Below, piece by piece: positions 1-7,723 of a DNA stretch of 18,853 bases. How positions within the stretch are numbered: position 1 is the stretch's first letter; each line of letters begins with the position of its first letter. The position numbers and the translations under genes were made by a program. The notes below the pieces were generated by a model. The model made no database searches, had not been told where the DNA came from, and was given only the letters and a program-made list of their open reading frames with translations. The DNA is from Thermotogae bacterium (GTDB taxonomy: Bacteria; Thermotogota; Thermotogae; UBA12178), in the NCBI GenBank assembly GCA_003641795.1, contig QNAP01000008.1, positions 1 to 18,853 on the forward strand, in the 5' to 3' direction.

Positions 1-938
1 ACCACACGTGTGGTACATATGCTGCCGGGCCCAACCCCCACTTTTACAGCATCGGCACCGGCCTCCTCTAAGGCCCTCACTCCTTCGGCAGTGGCGACGT
101 TTCCAGCAACTACGACCAGATCAGGCCAGGCTTCCTTGAGTGCCTTGACCGTTTCGATAACGGCGGCGGAATGACCGTGAGCTGTATCGACAACGACAGC
201 ATCCACTCCGGCTTCTACCAATCTCTCCGCTCTTTCCATCCCACCTTTTCCCACGCCTATGGCCGCAGCGACGCGGAGTCTGCCCAGCTCGTCTCTGCAC
301 GCGTTAGGATGTTCGATCACCGACACGACGTCTTTCACCGTTATGAGGCCCACGAGTTTCCTGTTTTCGTCGACAATGGGGAGTTTTTCTATCTTGTTCT
401 CCTTGAGGACTTCTTTTGCCTGTTCCAAGGTTATGTGAGGCCCCGCCACGATGAGCCGAGAAAAGGGGGTCATGAGCTCCTTCACCTTTTTTGTAAGATC
501 TTCTTCGAATCGGATATCGCGGTTTGTGATAAGACCGATCAGTTTCCCCTTCTCATCGACAACAGGGAGTCCTCCTATCTTGAATTCCCTCATCATCCGT
601 TCGGCATCGGCGATGGTGGCCTGTGGAGATATGGTGACGGGATCGATTATCACGCCGTTTTCAGCGCGTTTCACCCTTTTGACGTGATGTGCTTGTTCTT
701 GAGGCGTCATGTTTCTGTGTATGACACCTATTCCCCCCTCTCTAGCAAGAGATTTCGCCATTTCCGTTTCAGTCACGGTGTCCATGGCCGCACTGACCAG
801 AGGAATCTTCAAGGTGATATTTCCTGCAAAGACTGTAGATGTGTCCACATCTTTTGGAAGGATGTGGGAGTACTTGGGCACCAAAAGAACGTCGTCAAAT
901 GTCAACCCTTCTTTGAGGTGGAAATCACGTTCGTTCAT
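1..938 (-). CDS. guaB: IMP dehydrogenase, N-terminal 312 residues (partial)
   Basis: IMP dehydrogenase oxidises IMP to XMP with NAD+, the committed step of cytosolic GMP synthesis. The reverse-strand reading frame starts at ATG 938-936 behind a strong Shine-Dalgarno (complement of 943-950, GGAGGTGA) and runs off the window at position 1, so about 312 codons are visible. The N-terminus carries the family signature [10 protein letters not shown] (residues 12-21). Two CBS domains lie at about residues 90-145 and 150-210, within the catalytic barrel. The substrate-binding Asp251 lies in [10 protein letters not shown], and the active-site loop [10 protein letters not shown] (303-312) places the nucleophile at Cys308. 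The mobile flap and C-terminus are outside the window. It is divergent from pheS across 86 bases. The family call is very secure; only the missing C-terminal third is unseen. Confidence 0.97.
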   Translation of the reverse strand, partial: MNERDFHLKEGLTFDDVLLVPKYSHILPKDVDTSTVFAGNITLKIPLVSAAMDTVTETEMAKSLAREGGIGVIHRNMTPQEQAHHVKRVKRAENGVIIDPVTISPQATIADAERMMREFKIGGLPVVDEKGKLIGLITNRDIRFEEDLTKKVKELMTPFSRLIVAGPHITLEQAKEVLKENKIEKLPIVDENRKLVGLITVKDVVSVIEHPNACRDELGRLRVAAAIGVGKGGMERAERLVEAGVDAVVVDTAHGHSAAVIETVKALKEAWPDLVVVAGNVATAEGVRALEEAGADAVKVGVGPGSICTTRV

Positions 939-971
939 CCGGTCACCTCCAAGGAGGCAGCAATTCGTGTG

Positions 972-978
972 TATAATA
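972..978. promoter_or_regulatory. Symmetrical -10 element between guaB and pheS (candidate bidirectional promoter)
   Basis: TATAATA at 972-978 contains a perfect TATAAT (972-977) for the plus strand and, read on the minus strand, TATTAT (978-973), one mismatch from consensus. It is the only good -10 in the 86-base divergent region. Predicted transcripts would have leaders of roughly 40 nt to pheS and roughly 28 nt to guaB. No convincing -35 hexamer is visible on either side. The plus-strand use is the more likely; the shared use is inference. Confidence 0.5.
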
Positions 979-1012
979 GCACAAATAGTACGAAAGTCGG
1001 CTTTTCAGTCAC

Positions 1013-1019
1013 GGAGGTG
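1013..1019 (+). promoter_or_regulatory. Shine-Dalgarno that fixes the pheS start
   Basis: GGAGGTG at 1013-1019 lies 5 nt before ATG 1025. An in-frame GTG at 1019 overlaps this ribosome site and cannot be its start, so pheS begins at 1025. Confidence 0.85.
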
Positions 1020-1024
1020 TGAAG

Positions 1025-2017
1025 ATGGAAGATCTGTCTGGAATCGTCGACGAGTTGAGAGAGACCCTTAATTCGTGCAATTCCCTCCAAGAACTCAACG
1101 AGATCAGAGCGAGGTTTCTCGGAAAAAAAGGCAAGATAACCTCCTTGATGAAGCGTATATCTTCCCTTCCTCCCCAAGAGCGACCCGCATTTGGGAAAAG
1201 GGTTAACGAGCTCAAAGCCACGGCTGAGTCTTTAATACAGCAAGCCCAGCAACGTGTGAATAAATTGGAAGCAGAAAGAAAACTGTTAGAAAGAGCTGTA
1301 GATCCAACGTTTCCAGGACCAAAGAGGCCAGTGGGGAGTGAACATCCTTCTTTGAAGGTTATAAGAGAAATCCTCGAAGCGCTGGTTTCGATGGGTTTTG
1401 AGGTAGTGGAGGGCCCAGAAGTAGAGACGGTTTACTACAACTTCGAAGCTTTGAACACCCCCGCATGGCACCCGTCTAGAGACATGCAAGACACTTTCTA
1501 CGTTCGTGGTGAAGAGCTCCTGCTCAGAAGTCACACCTCTCCAGTACAAGTACGGGTGATGGAAAAGCGAACCCCCCCAATCATGGTAGTATCACCGGGC
1601 AGAGTGTATAGGAGGGATTACGATGCCACTCATCTTCCCATGTTCCACCAGATAGAGGGGCTGTACGTGGACCGGCACGTGAGTGTAGCGCACCTCAAAT
1701 GGACGTTGATGGAGCTCGCCTCACGAGTCTTCGGAGAGAAGAAACGCATAAGGATGAGACCTAGTTTCTTTCCCTTTACAGAGCCGAGCTTTGAGGTGGA
1801 CGTGTGGTTTGAAGGCAAGGGCTGGTTCGAAATCCTCGGTTCCGGGATGGTTCATCCCAACGTTTTGAAGAACGTGGGATGCGATCCAGAGGAGTGGTCT
1901 GGCTTTGCCTTCGGTTTAGGACCCGACCGCGTTGCCATGATAAGGTACGGAATCGGGGACATAAGGAGTTTAGTGCGAAACGAGAGTTCCATCTATCAAG
2001 TGACGAAACACCTGTAG
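1025..2017 (+). CDS. pheS: Phenylalanyl-tRNA synthetase alpha subunit
   Basis: Catalytic subunit of the (alpha-beta)2 class II synthetase that charges tRNA-Phe with phenylalanine in the cytosol. It is 330 residues, normal for the bacterial alpha subunit. Residues 1-90 form the helical coiled-coil tRNA-binding arm. The catalytic core follows, with LLRSHTSPVQ (166-175), motif 2 around GRVYRRDYDATHLPMFHQIE (192-211), the phenylalanine-pocket FTEPS (251-255) and motif 3 GLGPDRVAMIRYG (297-309). It is the first gene of a seven-gene plus-strand run, and pheT starts 12 nt after its stop. A TATAAT lies about 50 nt upstream of the start. I see no T-box, attenuator or leader peptide ahead of it. Confidence 0.98.
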   Translation: MEDLSGIVDELRETLNSCNSLQELNEIRARFLGKKGKITSLMKRISSLPPQERPAFGKRVNELKATAESLIQQAQQRVNKLEAERKLLERAVDPTFPGPKRPVGSEHPSLKVIREILEALVSMGFEVVEGPEVETVYYNFEALNTPAWHPSRDMQDTFYVRGEELLLRSHTSPVQVRVMEKRTPPIMVVSPGRVYRRDYDATHLPMFHQIEGLYVDRHVSVAHLKWTLMELASRVFGEKKRIRMRPSFFPFTEPSFEVDVWFEGKGWFEILGSGMVHPNVLKNVGCDPEEWSGFAFGLGPDRVAMIRYGIGDIRSLVRNESSIYQVTKHL

Positions 2018-2029
2018 GGGGCGAAAGAG

Positions 2030-4396
2030 ATGAAAGTATCGTTGGAGTGGTTGGATGACTATGTCGATATATCTGGACTGAGCGTCAACGAATTAGTCGA
2101 GAGCCTAAGCTTGAGCGGTACTTCGGTTGAGGAAGTTATCAGGCCGTGGGAAGGGCTGGACGCGGTCTTTGGAAAAATTCTGGAGATCACACCACATCCT
2201 GATGCAGACCGGCTTCTCGTCTGCCGTGTAGGAACAGGCGAAAATGAGTATCGCCTTGTTACTGGTGATCTCAGCTTGAAAGTTGGAGATGTAGTAGCTG
2301 TTGCAAGGCCAGGTTCGAAACTGTTTGGTGGTTCGACAGTTGAGGCGAGAACCATCAGAGGTGTCGAATCACAGGGTACCATGCTTTCCTTAGAAGAGCT
2401 GGGGTTAGAAATCAAGTCAAAGGGTGTGTGGAAAGCAGGCCCAAGTTTCAAAGTGGGGGTCGGTGTGAAGGAAGAGCTTGGGCTTGACGACGTGGTTCTC
2501 GATCTGGAGATCACCCCGAACAGGCCGGATGAACTCTCGCATATTGGTGTGGCTCGCGAGATCTCCGTTCTTTTTAAGCGTCCATTGAATGTGCCAAAGG
2601 CGCATGTGGAAGTAGATGGTGGAGAGTTCAGACGCTGCAGTCGTATAGTCATCGAAGACAGCGACGGATGTTACAGGTACGCCGGAACCATCGTCCATGG
2701 GATCGAAGTCTACCCATCACCTCTCTGGTTAAGAAAGCGATTGGTAGCGGTGGGAGTTAGACCGATCAACAGCGTTGTGGACATCACCAATTATGTGATG
2801 CTGGAATACGGGCACCCAATACACGCCTTTGATTTCGACAGGATACCTCGCAAGACCATCGTGGTGAAACGGGCAAAGGGAGGCGAAAGAGTAGAGCTGT
2901 TGGACGAACGCCAGTATACGCTCGAAGGTGGAGAAGTCCTGATCACCGATGGAGAAGAGATACTCGCACTGGGTGGTATTATGGGAGCGATGGGATCGGG
3001 TGTGGAAGAACGGACGAAAAACGTACTGGTGGAAGTTGCTTACTTTAATCCGGTGAGAATTCGCCGAGCTTCCAAAAGTTTGAAGCTGGTCACTGACGCC
3101 TCCTACAGGTTCGAGAGAGGGGTAGACCCTAACGACACACTCGACGTTATGGATCGCGTGGTTTCTTTGTTAAAGGAGATTTCCGGTGGTAGTTCTACTA
3201 CTACTGAAGACGTCTATGTCAAACAGGTGGAAAGCAAGAAAGTGGTCCTCAGGCTCGATCGGGCTCGTGAGAGGTTGGGCATGGAGATAACAGAGGAAGA
3301 AGCGCGCGAGATACTAACGGCCCTCGGCTTCGATGTGGCGAAGAAAGAAGAAGGGAAACTCATCGTGGTTGTACCCACCTTCAGACCAGATGTAACTCAA
3401 GAATGCGACCTCATAGAAGAGATAGGAAGAATACACGGCTACGAGGATTTGCAACCAACACCGCCGAAGATTCAGTCGGGTCTTGGAGGTTTCGGTCCTT
3501 TTTGGAAGTTTAAAGAGGCCGTTTCGCACATACTCAGGTCTTTCGGCTTCAACGAGGGTGTTACCTTTTCCATGGTCGACTTTGGAGATGTGGAGATCCA
3601 AAATCCCCTAACCAGCGAGATGACCCACTTGAGAAGTACCTTGGTTTTTGGCCTCCTCCAGTCCCTTGCTTACAACTGGCGTCAAGGTGAACGGAACATC
3701 CGACTCTTCGAGCAAGGCAGAGTGTTTTTCAAAGACGAGAGTACAGAAACGGGTGTGAAGGAGCGGACTCACGTTTGTTTTATGGCAACAGGAAGGGTGG
3801 CTCCTGAGGATTATGGTGACAAGCGAGAATTCGATTTGCTTTACCTGAAGGGGGTCTTAGAAGAGATCCTTCATTGGGCTGGAATAACTCATGAAGTGAC
3901 CTTCGAAGTCGGAGATTCTAAGTGGCAGGACGAAACGAAGTCGTTGATAGCAGTTCATAACGGGCGCAAACTTGCGGAACTTGGAAGAGTTGATCCAACA
4001 CTGGTAGACCGTTTGGATGTGAAGGATGCCGTCTATGCATGCGAGCTCGACTTGGAACTTCTTTGGGAATTGAAACGGGGGCCAAAACCTCATCGAGAAC
4101 TTCCGAGTTTCCCCTCGATCCGCAGAGATCTTTCAGTGCTCGTAAAGAAATCACAGAGAATAGGTGATCTCATAAAAACTATTCGTGAAATCGGTGGAGA
4201 GATGTTGGAACGTGTCCAGGTAGAGGACCTCTATGAGGGCAAAGGAATACCGAGAGATGCCAGAAGTGTTCTGCTCTCGCTGACCTTTCGACATCTTGAA
4301 AGGACACTGACAGACGAAGAAGTCAACGAACTCATGCAAGAAATAGTGAAGGTGCTTCAGAGTGAACACAGCGTCCAGATACGCGGGCTCTCGTAA
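2030..4396 (+). CDS. pheT: Phenylalanyl-tRNA synthetase beta subunit
   Basis: Partner of PheS; it binds tRNA-Phe and proofreads mischarged Tyr-tRNA-Phe. At 788 residues it has the full bacterial architecture: an EMAP/OB-type tRNA-binding domain (about 40-148), a B3/B4 editing domain (about 205-370, with GHPIHAFD at 261-268 and ALGGIMGAMG at 313-322), a B5 domain (about 400-470), a catalytically inactive class II-like core (about 480-685), and a C-terminal ferredoxin-fold anticodon-binding domain (about 693-785). All domains are present, so editing is expected to work. The start is ATG 2030 behind a modest AGGGGGCG site, 12 nt after pheS. proS follows after 27 nt, suggesting co-transcription. 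Confidence 0.98.
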   Translation: MKVSLEWLDDYVDISGLSVNELVESLSLSGTSVEEVIRPWEGLDAVFGKILEITPHPDADRLLVCRVGTGENEYRLVTGDLSLKVGDVVAVARPGSKLFGGSTVEARTIRGVESQGTMLSLEELGLEIKSKGVWKAGPSFKVGVGVKEELGLDDVVLDLEITPNRPDELSHIGVAREISVLFKRPLNVPKAHVEVDGGEFRRCSRIVIEDSDGCYRYAGTIVHGIEVYPSPLWLRKRLVAVGVRPINSVVDITNYVMLEYGHPIHAFDFDRIPRKTIVVKRAKGGERVELLDERQYTLEGGEVLITDGEEILALGGIMGAMGSGVEERTKNVLVEVAYFNPVRIRRASKSLKLVTDASYRFERGVDPNDTLDVMDRVVSLLKEISGGSSTTTEDVYVKQVESKKVVLRLDRARERLGMEITEEEAREILTALGFDVAKKEEGKLIVVVPTFRPDVTQECDLIEEIGRIHGYEDLQPTPPKIQSGLGGFGPFWKFKEAVSHILRSFGFNEGVTFSMVDFGDVEIQNPLTSEMTHLRSTLVFGLLQSLAYNWRQGERNIRLFEQGRVFFKDESTETGVKERTHVCFMATGRVAPEDYGDKREFDLLYLKGVLEEILHWAGITHEVTFEVGDSKWQDETKSLIAVHNGRKLAELGRVDPTLVDRLDVKDAVYACELDLELLWELKRGPKPHRELPSFPSIRRDLSVLVKKSQRIGDLIKTIREIGGEMLERVQVEDLYEGKGIPRDARSVLLSLTFRHLERTLTDEEVNELMQEIVKVLQSEHSVQIRGLS

Positions 4397-4406
4397 TCAA
4401 ACATGT

Positions 4407-4413
4407 GGAGGTG
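4407..4413 (+). promoter_or_regulatory. Shine-Dalgarno that fixes the proS start
   Basis: GGAGGTG at 4407-4413 is 10 nt before ATG 4424. An upstream in-frame ATG at 4403 lies ahead of this site and would add a non-homologous MWRCCRN extension, so it is rejected. Confidence 0.8.
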
Positions 4414-4423
4414 CTGCCGAAAT

Positions 4424-6160
4424 ATGCGGTTTTCAAAACTCTACGCTCCTACGTTGAAGGAAAAACCGGCTGATGCGGAACTGGTTAGCCAAGAGTTGCT
4501 CCAGCGTGGCGGCTTTGTGAGAAAGGTTGCTGCGGGTGTCTACGCTTACCTTCCTCTCGGTTGGAGGGTGATCAAAAAAATCGAGGAGATCGTGCGGGAA
4601 GAGATGGGTGCCATAGGTGCTCAGGAACTCTTGATGCCCATCATCCAGCCTGCCGAGATATGGAAGATAACAGGGCGTTGGGATGATTACGGACCCGAGA
4701 TGATGAAACTTCAAGATCGGCATGAACGTTCTTTTACCTTGGGACCTACGCACGAGGAGATGATCACCACCATCATCCAGAACGAGCTGAACTCCTACAA
4801 ACAGCTCCCGGTGACCCTCTATCAGATTGCGAACAAGTACAGGGACGAGATCAGACCTAGATTCGGCATCCTGAGAGCGCGGGAGTTCATCATGAAGGAT
4901 GCCTACAGTTTTCACAGAGATTGGGAGAGTCTCGATGCAACTTATCGAGACTTTTACCGGGCGTATTCGAAGATCATCGAGAGGATCGGTCTCAAATACG
5001 TGGTAGTGGAGGCAGCTACTGGAGCTATTGGTGGTAGCGAGTCTCACGAGTTCAACGTGTTGGCTTCGACTGGAGAGAACACCCTCTTGCTTTGCAAGAA
5101 GTGTGGTTATGCGGCATCTCAGGATAGGGCCGAGTACACACCCGACTACGAAGAGTTTCAGGAACCTGAGAAACCATTAGAAAGGGTTGAAACACCCAAC
5201 GTGAGAACCATAGAGGAGGTATCCGCCTTCCTGAGTGTCCCGAAGGATAAAATCGTCAAGTCGTTGATCTTTGTCGGAAAAAGCGGTGCCGTGATGACGT
5301 TGATGCGTGGAGATCTTGAGTTGAATCCAGAAAAGTTGAAAGCATATCTCAAAGACCAAACGCTGGAACTTGCCGATCCAGAGACGGTCAGGAAACTTTT
5401 CGGTGTTCCTGTGGGGTTCGTGGGACCCGTGGGCGCGGGAAACACCGTGAAGATTATCGGTGATCTCAGCGTTCAGAGGATGAAGAATTACGTTGTTGGT
5501 GGCATGGAGATAGACACTCATTACGTCAATGCGAACCACGGTCGCGACTTCGAGATCTCCGAATGGGCAGATCTCAAACTCGTGGAGGCGGGGGATCGTT
5601 GTCCCAAATGTGGAGAGCCCATGCAGTCTACAAAGGGAATAGAACTGGGGCACATTTTCAAACTCGGCACGAAGTACTCCGATTCCATGGGGGCCTATTT
5701 TACCGAGCAAGACGGAAGTAAAAAACCGTTCATTATGGGATGTTACGGTTGGGGTATATCTCGAACCATGGGAGCCGCGGTGGAACAACTTCACGATGAA
5801 AGGGGAATCATTTGGCCCATCTCCATTGCGCCTTATCAAGTGATCGTTACCATCGTGAACATAGGTGACAAAAATCAAGTCAAAACGGGTGAGAGAATAT
5901 ATGCGCACCTTGCAGGTGCGGGTTTGGAGGTTCTCTTGGATGACAGGAGCGTCAGCGCTGGGTTCAAGTTCAACGATGCTGATCTCATAGGTATTCCCAT
6001 AAGGGTGACCATTGGGAAGAAGATTTCTCAAGGATTTGTTGAGGTGAAGAAGCGCTACGAAGATTGGGCAGAAACTGTTTCTGTAGAATCGGCCGTGGAA
6101 GCAGTCTTCAATGCTATCAAAAGCTACGATCCTCTTGACAGGGTGGGCGATGCATTTTGA
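4424..6160 (+). CDS. proS: Prolyl-tRNA synthetase, bacterial type with editing insert
   Basis: Class II synthetase charging tRNA-Pro with proline in the cytosol; 578 residues, the usual bacterial size. Visible parts are the N-terminal [13 protein letters not shown] segment, the TxE loop in LGPTHEE (T109, E111), motif 2 within about 138-163 ([18 protein letters not shown]) and the INS cis-editing insert at about 225-390. That insert carries KIVKSLIFV with Lys279, at the same number as the editing lysine of the E. coli enzyme. CxxC pairs flank the insert (C224/C227 and C393/C396). Motif 3 is [13 protein letters not shown] (439-451), followed by the anticodon-binding domain to the end. It has no C-terminal zinc extension of the archaeal type. 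Its stop TGA (6158-6160) overlaps the TTG start of ftsY. Confidence 0.97.
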   Translation: MRFSKLYAPTLKEKPADAELVSQELLQRGGFVRKVAAGVYAYLPLGWRVIKKIEEIVREEMGAIGAQELLMPIIQPAEIWKITGRWDDYGPEMMKLQDRHERSFTLGPTHEEMITTIIQNELNSYKQLPVTLYQIANKYRDEIRPRFGILRAREFIMKDAYSFHRDWESLDATYRDFYRAYSKIIERIGLKYVVVEAATGAIGGSESHEFNVLASTGENTLLLCKKCGYAASQDRAEYTPDYEEFQEPEKPLERVETPNVRTIEEVSAFLSVPKDKIVKSLIFVGKSGAVMTLMRGDLELNPEKLKAYLKDQTLELADPETVRKLFGVPVGFVGPVGAGNTVKIIGDLSVQRMKNYVVGGMEIDTHYVNANHGRDFEISEWADLKLVEAGDRCPKCGEPMQSTKGIELGHIFKLGTKYSDSMGAYFTEQDGSKKPFIMGCYGWGISRTMGAAVEQLHDERGIIWPISIAPYQVIVTIVNIGDKNQVKTGERIYAHLAGAGLEVLLDDRSVSAGFKFNDADLIGIPIRVTIGKKISQGFVEVKKRYEDWAETVSVESAVEAVFNAIKSYDPLDRVGDAF

Positions 6161-7050
6161 GCTTCATAGACTTCTTCAGAAAGGGTTTGAAAAAAACGAG
6201 GGACGGATTCTTCAAAAGGATCGCTTCAATCCTCAAAGGATCGAAGCTGAACGAAGTCATCCTCGAGGAAGTAGAGGAGCTCTTGATCCTTGCAGATGTG
6301 GGGGTGGAAACTTCTCATGAGATCGTGGAGTTACTTCAAAAGTGCTACCGCGAAGATCCGAGAGATCCTTTAGAGCTCGCCAAGGACATACTGAAAGACA
6401 TCCTGAAGGACGATGCCTCCATAGCGGTACCTGAAAGACCACCATTGGTCATTTCAGTAGTGGGAGTTAACGGTACCGGGAAAACCACTACCATCGCCAA
6501 GCTGGCTCATCTGCTTAAAAGGCAGGGAAAAGAAGTTGTTCTTGCCGCTGCGGATACCTTCAGAGCCGCCGCTATCGAGCAGCTCAAAAGTTGGGGTGAG
6601 CGGATTGGTGCAACAGTCATTTCTCAGCGTATAGGGTCGGACGCGGGGGCGGTGGCGTATGATGCTGTAAATCATGCCCTATCCAAAGGCAAGGATGTGG
6701 TTATAGTCGACACCGCTGGTAGACTTCACACGAAGTACAACCTCATGGAGGAGCTCAAAAAGGTACACAGGGTCATTGCGAAGAGCCTTCCTGGTGCTCC
6801 ACACGAAGTACTCTTGGTGATCGATGCCACCACCGGTCAGAACGGCCTCATCCAGGCGATGAAGTTCAAGGAAGCGGTAAACGTTACAGGAGTCGTGATC
6901 ACAAAACTCGATGGGACAGCCAAAGGTGGCATCGTGATACCTATTCGTCAGAAACTGGATATCCCCATAAAATTCATGGCCTTTGGCGAAGGGTTAGAAG
7001 ATCTCAAACCTTTCTCAGCTACGGACTTTGTCGAGGCTCTTTTCGACTGA
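6157..7050 (+). CDS. ftsY: Signal recognition particle receptor FtsY
   Basis: SRP GTPase at the inner face of the membrane; it pairs with Ffh to deliver ribosomes making membrane proteins to the translocon. At 297 residues it is essentially the NG core with no acidic A domain. An amphipathic N-terminal helix (residues 1-27, [20 protein letters not shown]) probably binds lipid. GTPase elements are the P-loop [10 protein letters not shown] (103-112), the [11 protein letters not shown] region (133-143), DTAGRLHTK (185-193), and [10 protein letters not shown] from 249. The start is TTG 6157, overlapping the proS stop as TTGA; the nearby ATG at 6150 is out of frame. A GGGTGGG site sits just upstream. 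The 4-nt overlap suggests translational coupling to proS. It stands next to synthetase genes rather than to ffh. Confidence 0.97.
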   Translation: MSFIDFFRKGLKKTRDGFFKRIASILKGSKLNEVILEEVEELLILADVGVETSHEIVELLQKCYREDPRDPLELAKDILKDILKDDASIAVPERPPLVISVVGVNGTGKTTTIAKLAHLLKRQGKEVVLAAADTFRAAAIEQLKSWGERIGATVISQRIGSDAGAVAYDAVNHALSKGKDVVIVDTAGRLHTKYNLMEELKKVHRVIAKSLPGAPHEVLLVIDATTGQNGLIQAMKFKEAVNVTGVVITKLDGTAKGGIVIPIRQKLDIPIKFMAFGEGLEDLKPFSATDFVEALFD

Positions 7051-7054
7051 GGTG
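7049..7054 (+). promoter_or_regulatory. Shine-Dalgarno that fixes a TTG start
   Basis: GAGGTG at 7049-7054 overlaps the ftsY stop and lies 6 nt before TTG 7061. It supports a start there rather than at TTG 7028, which lies inside ftsY and has no such site. Confidence 0.7.
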
Positions 7055-7060
7055 TTTGAT

Positions 7061-7723
7061 TTGAAGAGCATTTGGTACAAGCGATTCGATTGTCCTGTCT
7101 GCCAAGCTCAGTTCCGGGCACCAAGGGTTTTTTCAGAAGCCATAAGGGTTTCCCGTAGAGATCGCGACCTCATGCCCCACTACGAAGGTGTGAATCTTCT
7201 CTTCTACGACTTGGTGACGTGCGATCGTTGTCTTTTCACTGCCTTTGAAAAAGAATACATCAAGCCCAATATCGTAGCCAAGTCGGGACGTTTTGAAAAA
7301 CTCAAAAGCTTAACAAAACGGGCGAAGAAGATCTACAGCGGAATAAACTTGGGGGAGGGAAGAAACGTAGACGACGCCATCGCTATCCACATATTAGGGG
7401 CGTCGACATATCACATTTTGGATCAAGATCGCGAGCTTGCGGAAGTGTATCTCAGACTTGGATGGCTTTATCGGTTGAAAGGAGAGAGGCAGAGGGAACT
7501 CCACGCTCTTGGGAGGGCGCTGATCCATTTTGAACGGGTTTATCAGACGACCGGAGACTTAGATGCCGTACAGAGAGCGCTCTTTTACATTGCAGAGATA
7601 AATCGTAGGCTTGGCAGGAGAGATGAAGCGGTGAGATATTACTCCGAGCTTTTCCGACGTTTCAAAGATAGCGAAAGCGTATACTTAAAAATGGCGAGGC
7701 AGAACCGGGAGGAGATACGTTGA
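7061..7723 (+). CDS. DUF2225-like protein with paired CxxC motifs and a TPR-like tail
   Basis: Protein of 220 residues with no assigned function. The N-terminus has two CxxC pairs, CPVC (C11/C14) and CDRC (C54/C57), spaced as in DUF2225 proteins of Firmicutes and Thermotogae; four cysteines could hold one zinc ion. From about residue 105 to the end, the helix-turn-helix pattern of AEVYLRLGWLYRLKGE, ALIHFERVYQTTGD and ALFYIAEINRRLGRRDEA looks like three or four TPR-type repeats, suggesting a protein-binding surface. No signal peptide or membrane segment is visible, so it should be cytosolic. It sits 10 nt after ftsY and its TGA overlaps the start of the next lipoprotein gene, so it is probably co-translated with it. 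The family call is from the cysteine pattern and is fairly good; its role is unknown. Confidence 0.75.
   Translation: MKSIWYKRFDCPVCQAQFRAPRVFSEAIRVSRRDRDLMPHYEGVNLLFYDLVTCDRCLFTAFEKEYIKPNIVAKSGRFEKLKSLTKRAKKIYSGINLGEGRNVDDAIAIHILGASTYHILDQDRELAEVYLRLGWLYRLKGERQRELHALGRALIHFERVYQTTGDLDAVQRALFYIAEINRRLGRRDEAVRYYSELFRRFKDSESVYLKMARQNREEIR

Noticed and set aside
1..14. Perfect 14-bp palindrome ACCACACGTGTGGT, resembling the ACCAC/GTGGT arms of the tldD-side operator candidate
   Set aside because: It lies in guaB coding sequence for the conserved TTRV after the catalytic cysteine, so codon constraint explains it; the likeness is probably coincidence.
171..1022. Long 283-residue plus-strand ORF
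   Set aside because: It lies antisense to guaB, whose protein is clearly conserved on the minus strand; the translation resembles no family and is a frame shadow.
939..1024. Possible T-box or attenuator leader for the synthetase operon
   Set aside because: The leader is only about 40 nt and shows no T-box conserved sequence, leader peptide or terminator hairpin.
2059..2652. Minus-strand ORF of 197 codons inside pheT
   Set aside because: Antisense shadow of a certain pheT; low-complexity Ser/Thr-rich translation with no motif.
5177..6031. Minus-strand ORF of 284 codons inside proS
   Set aside because: Antisense to all of the proS editing and motif 3 region; no recognisable domain or ribosome site.
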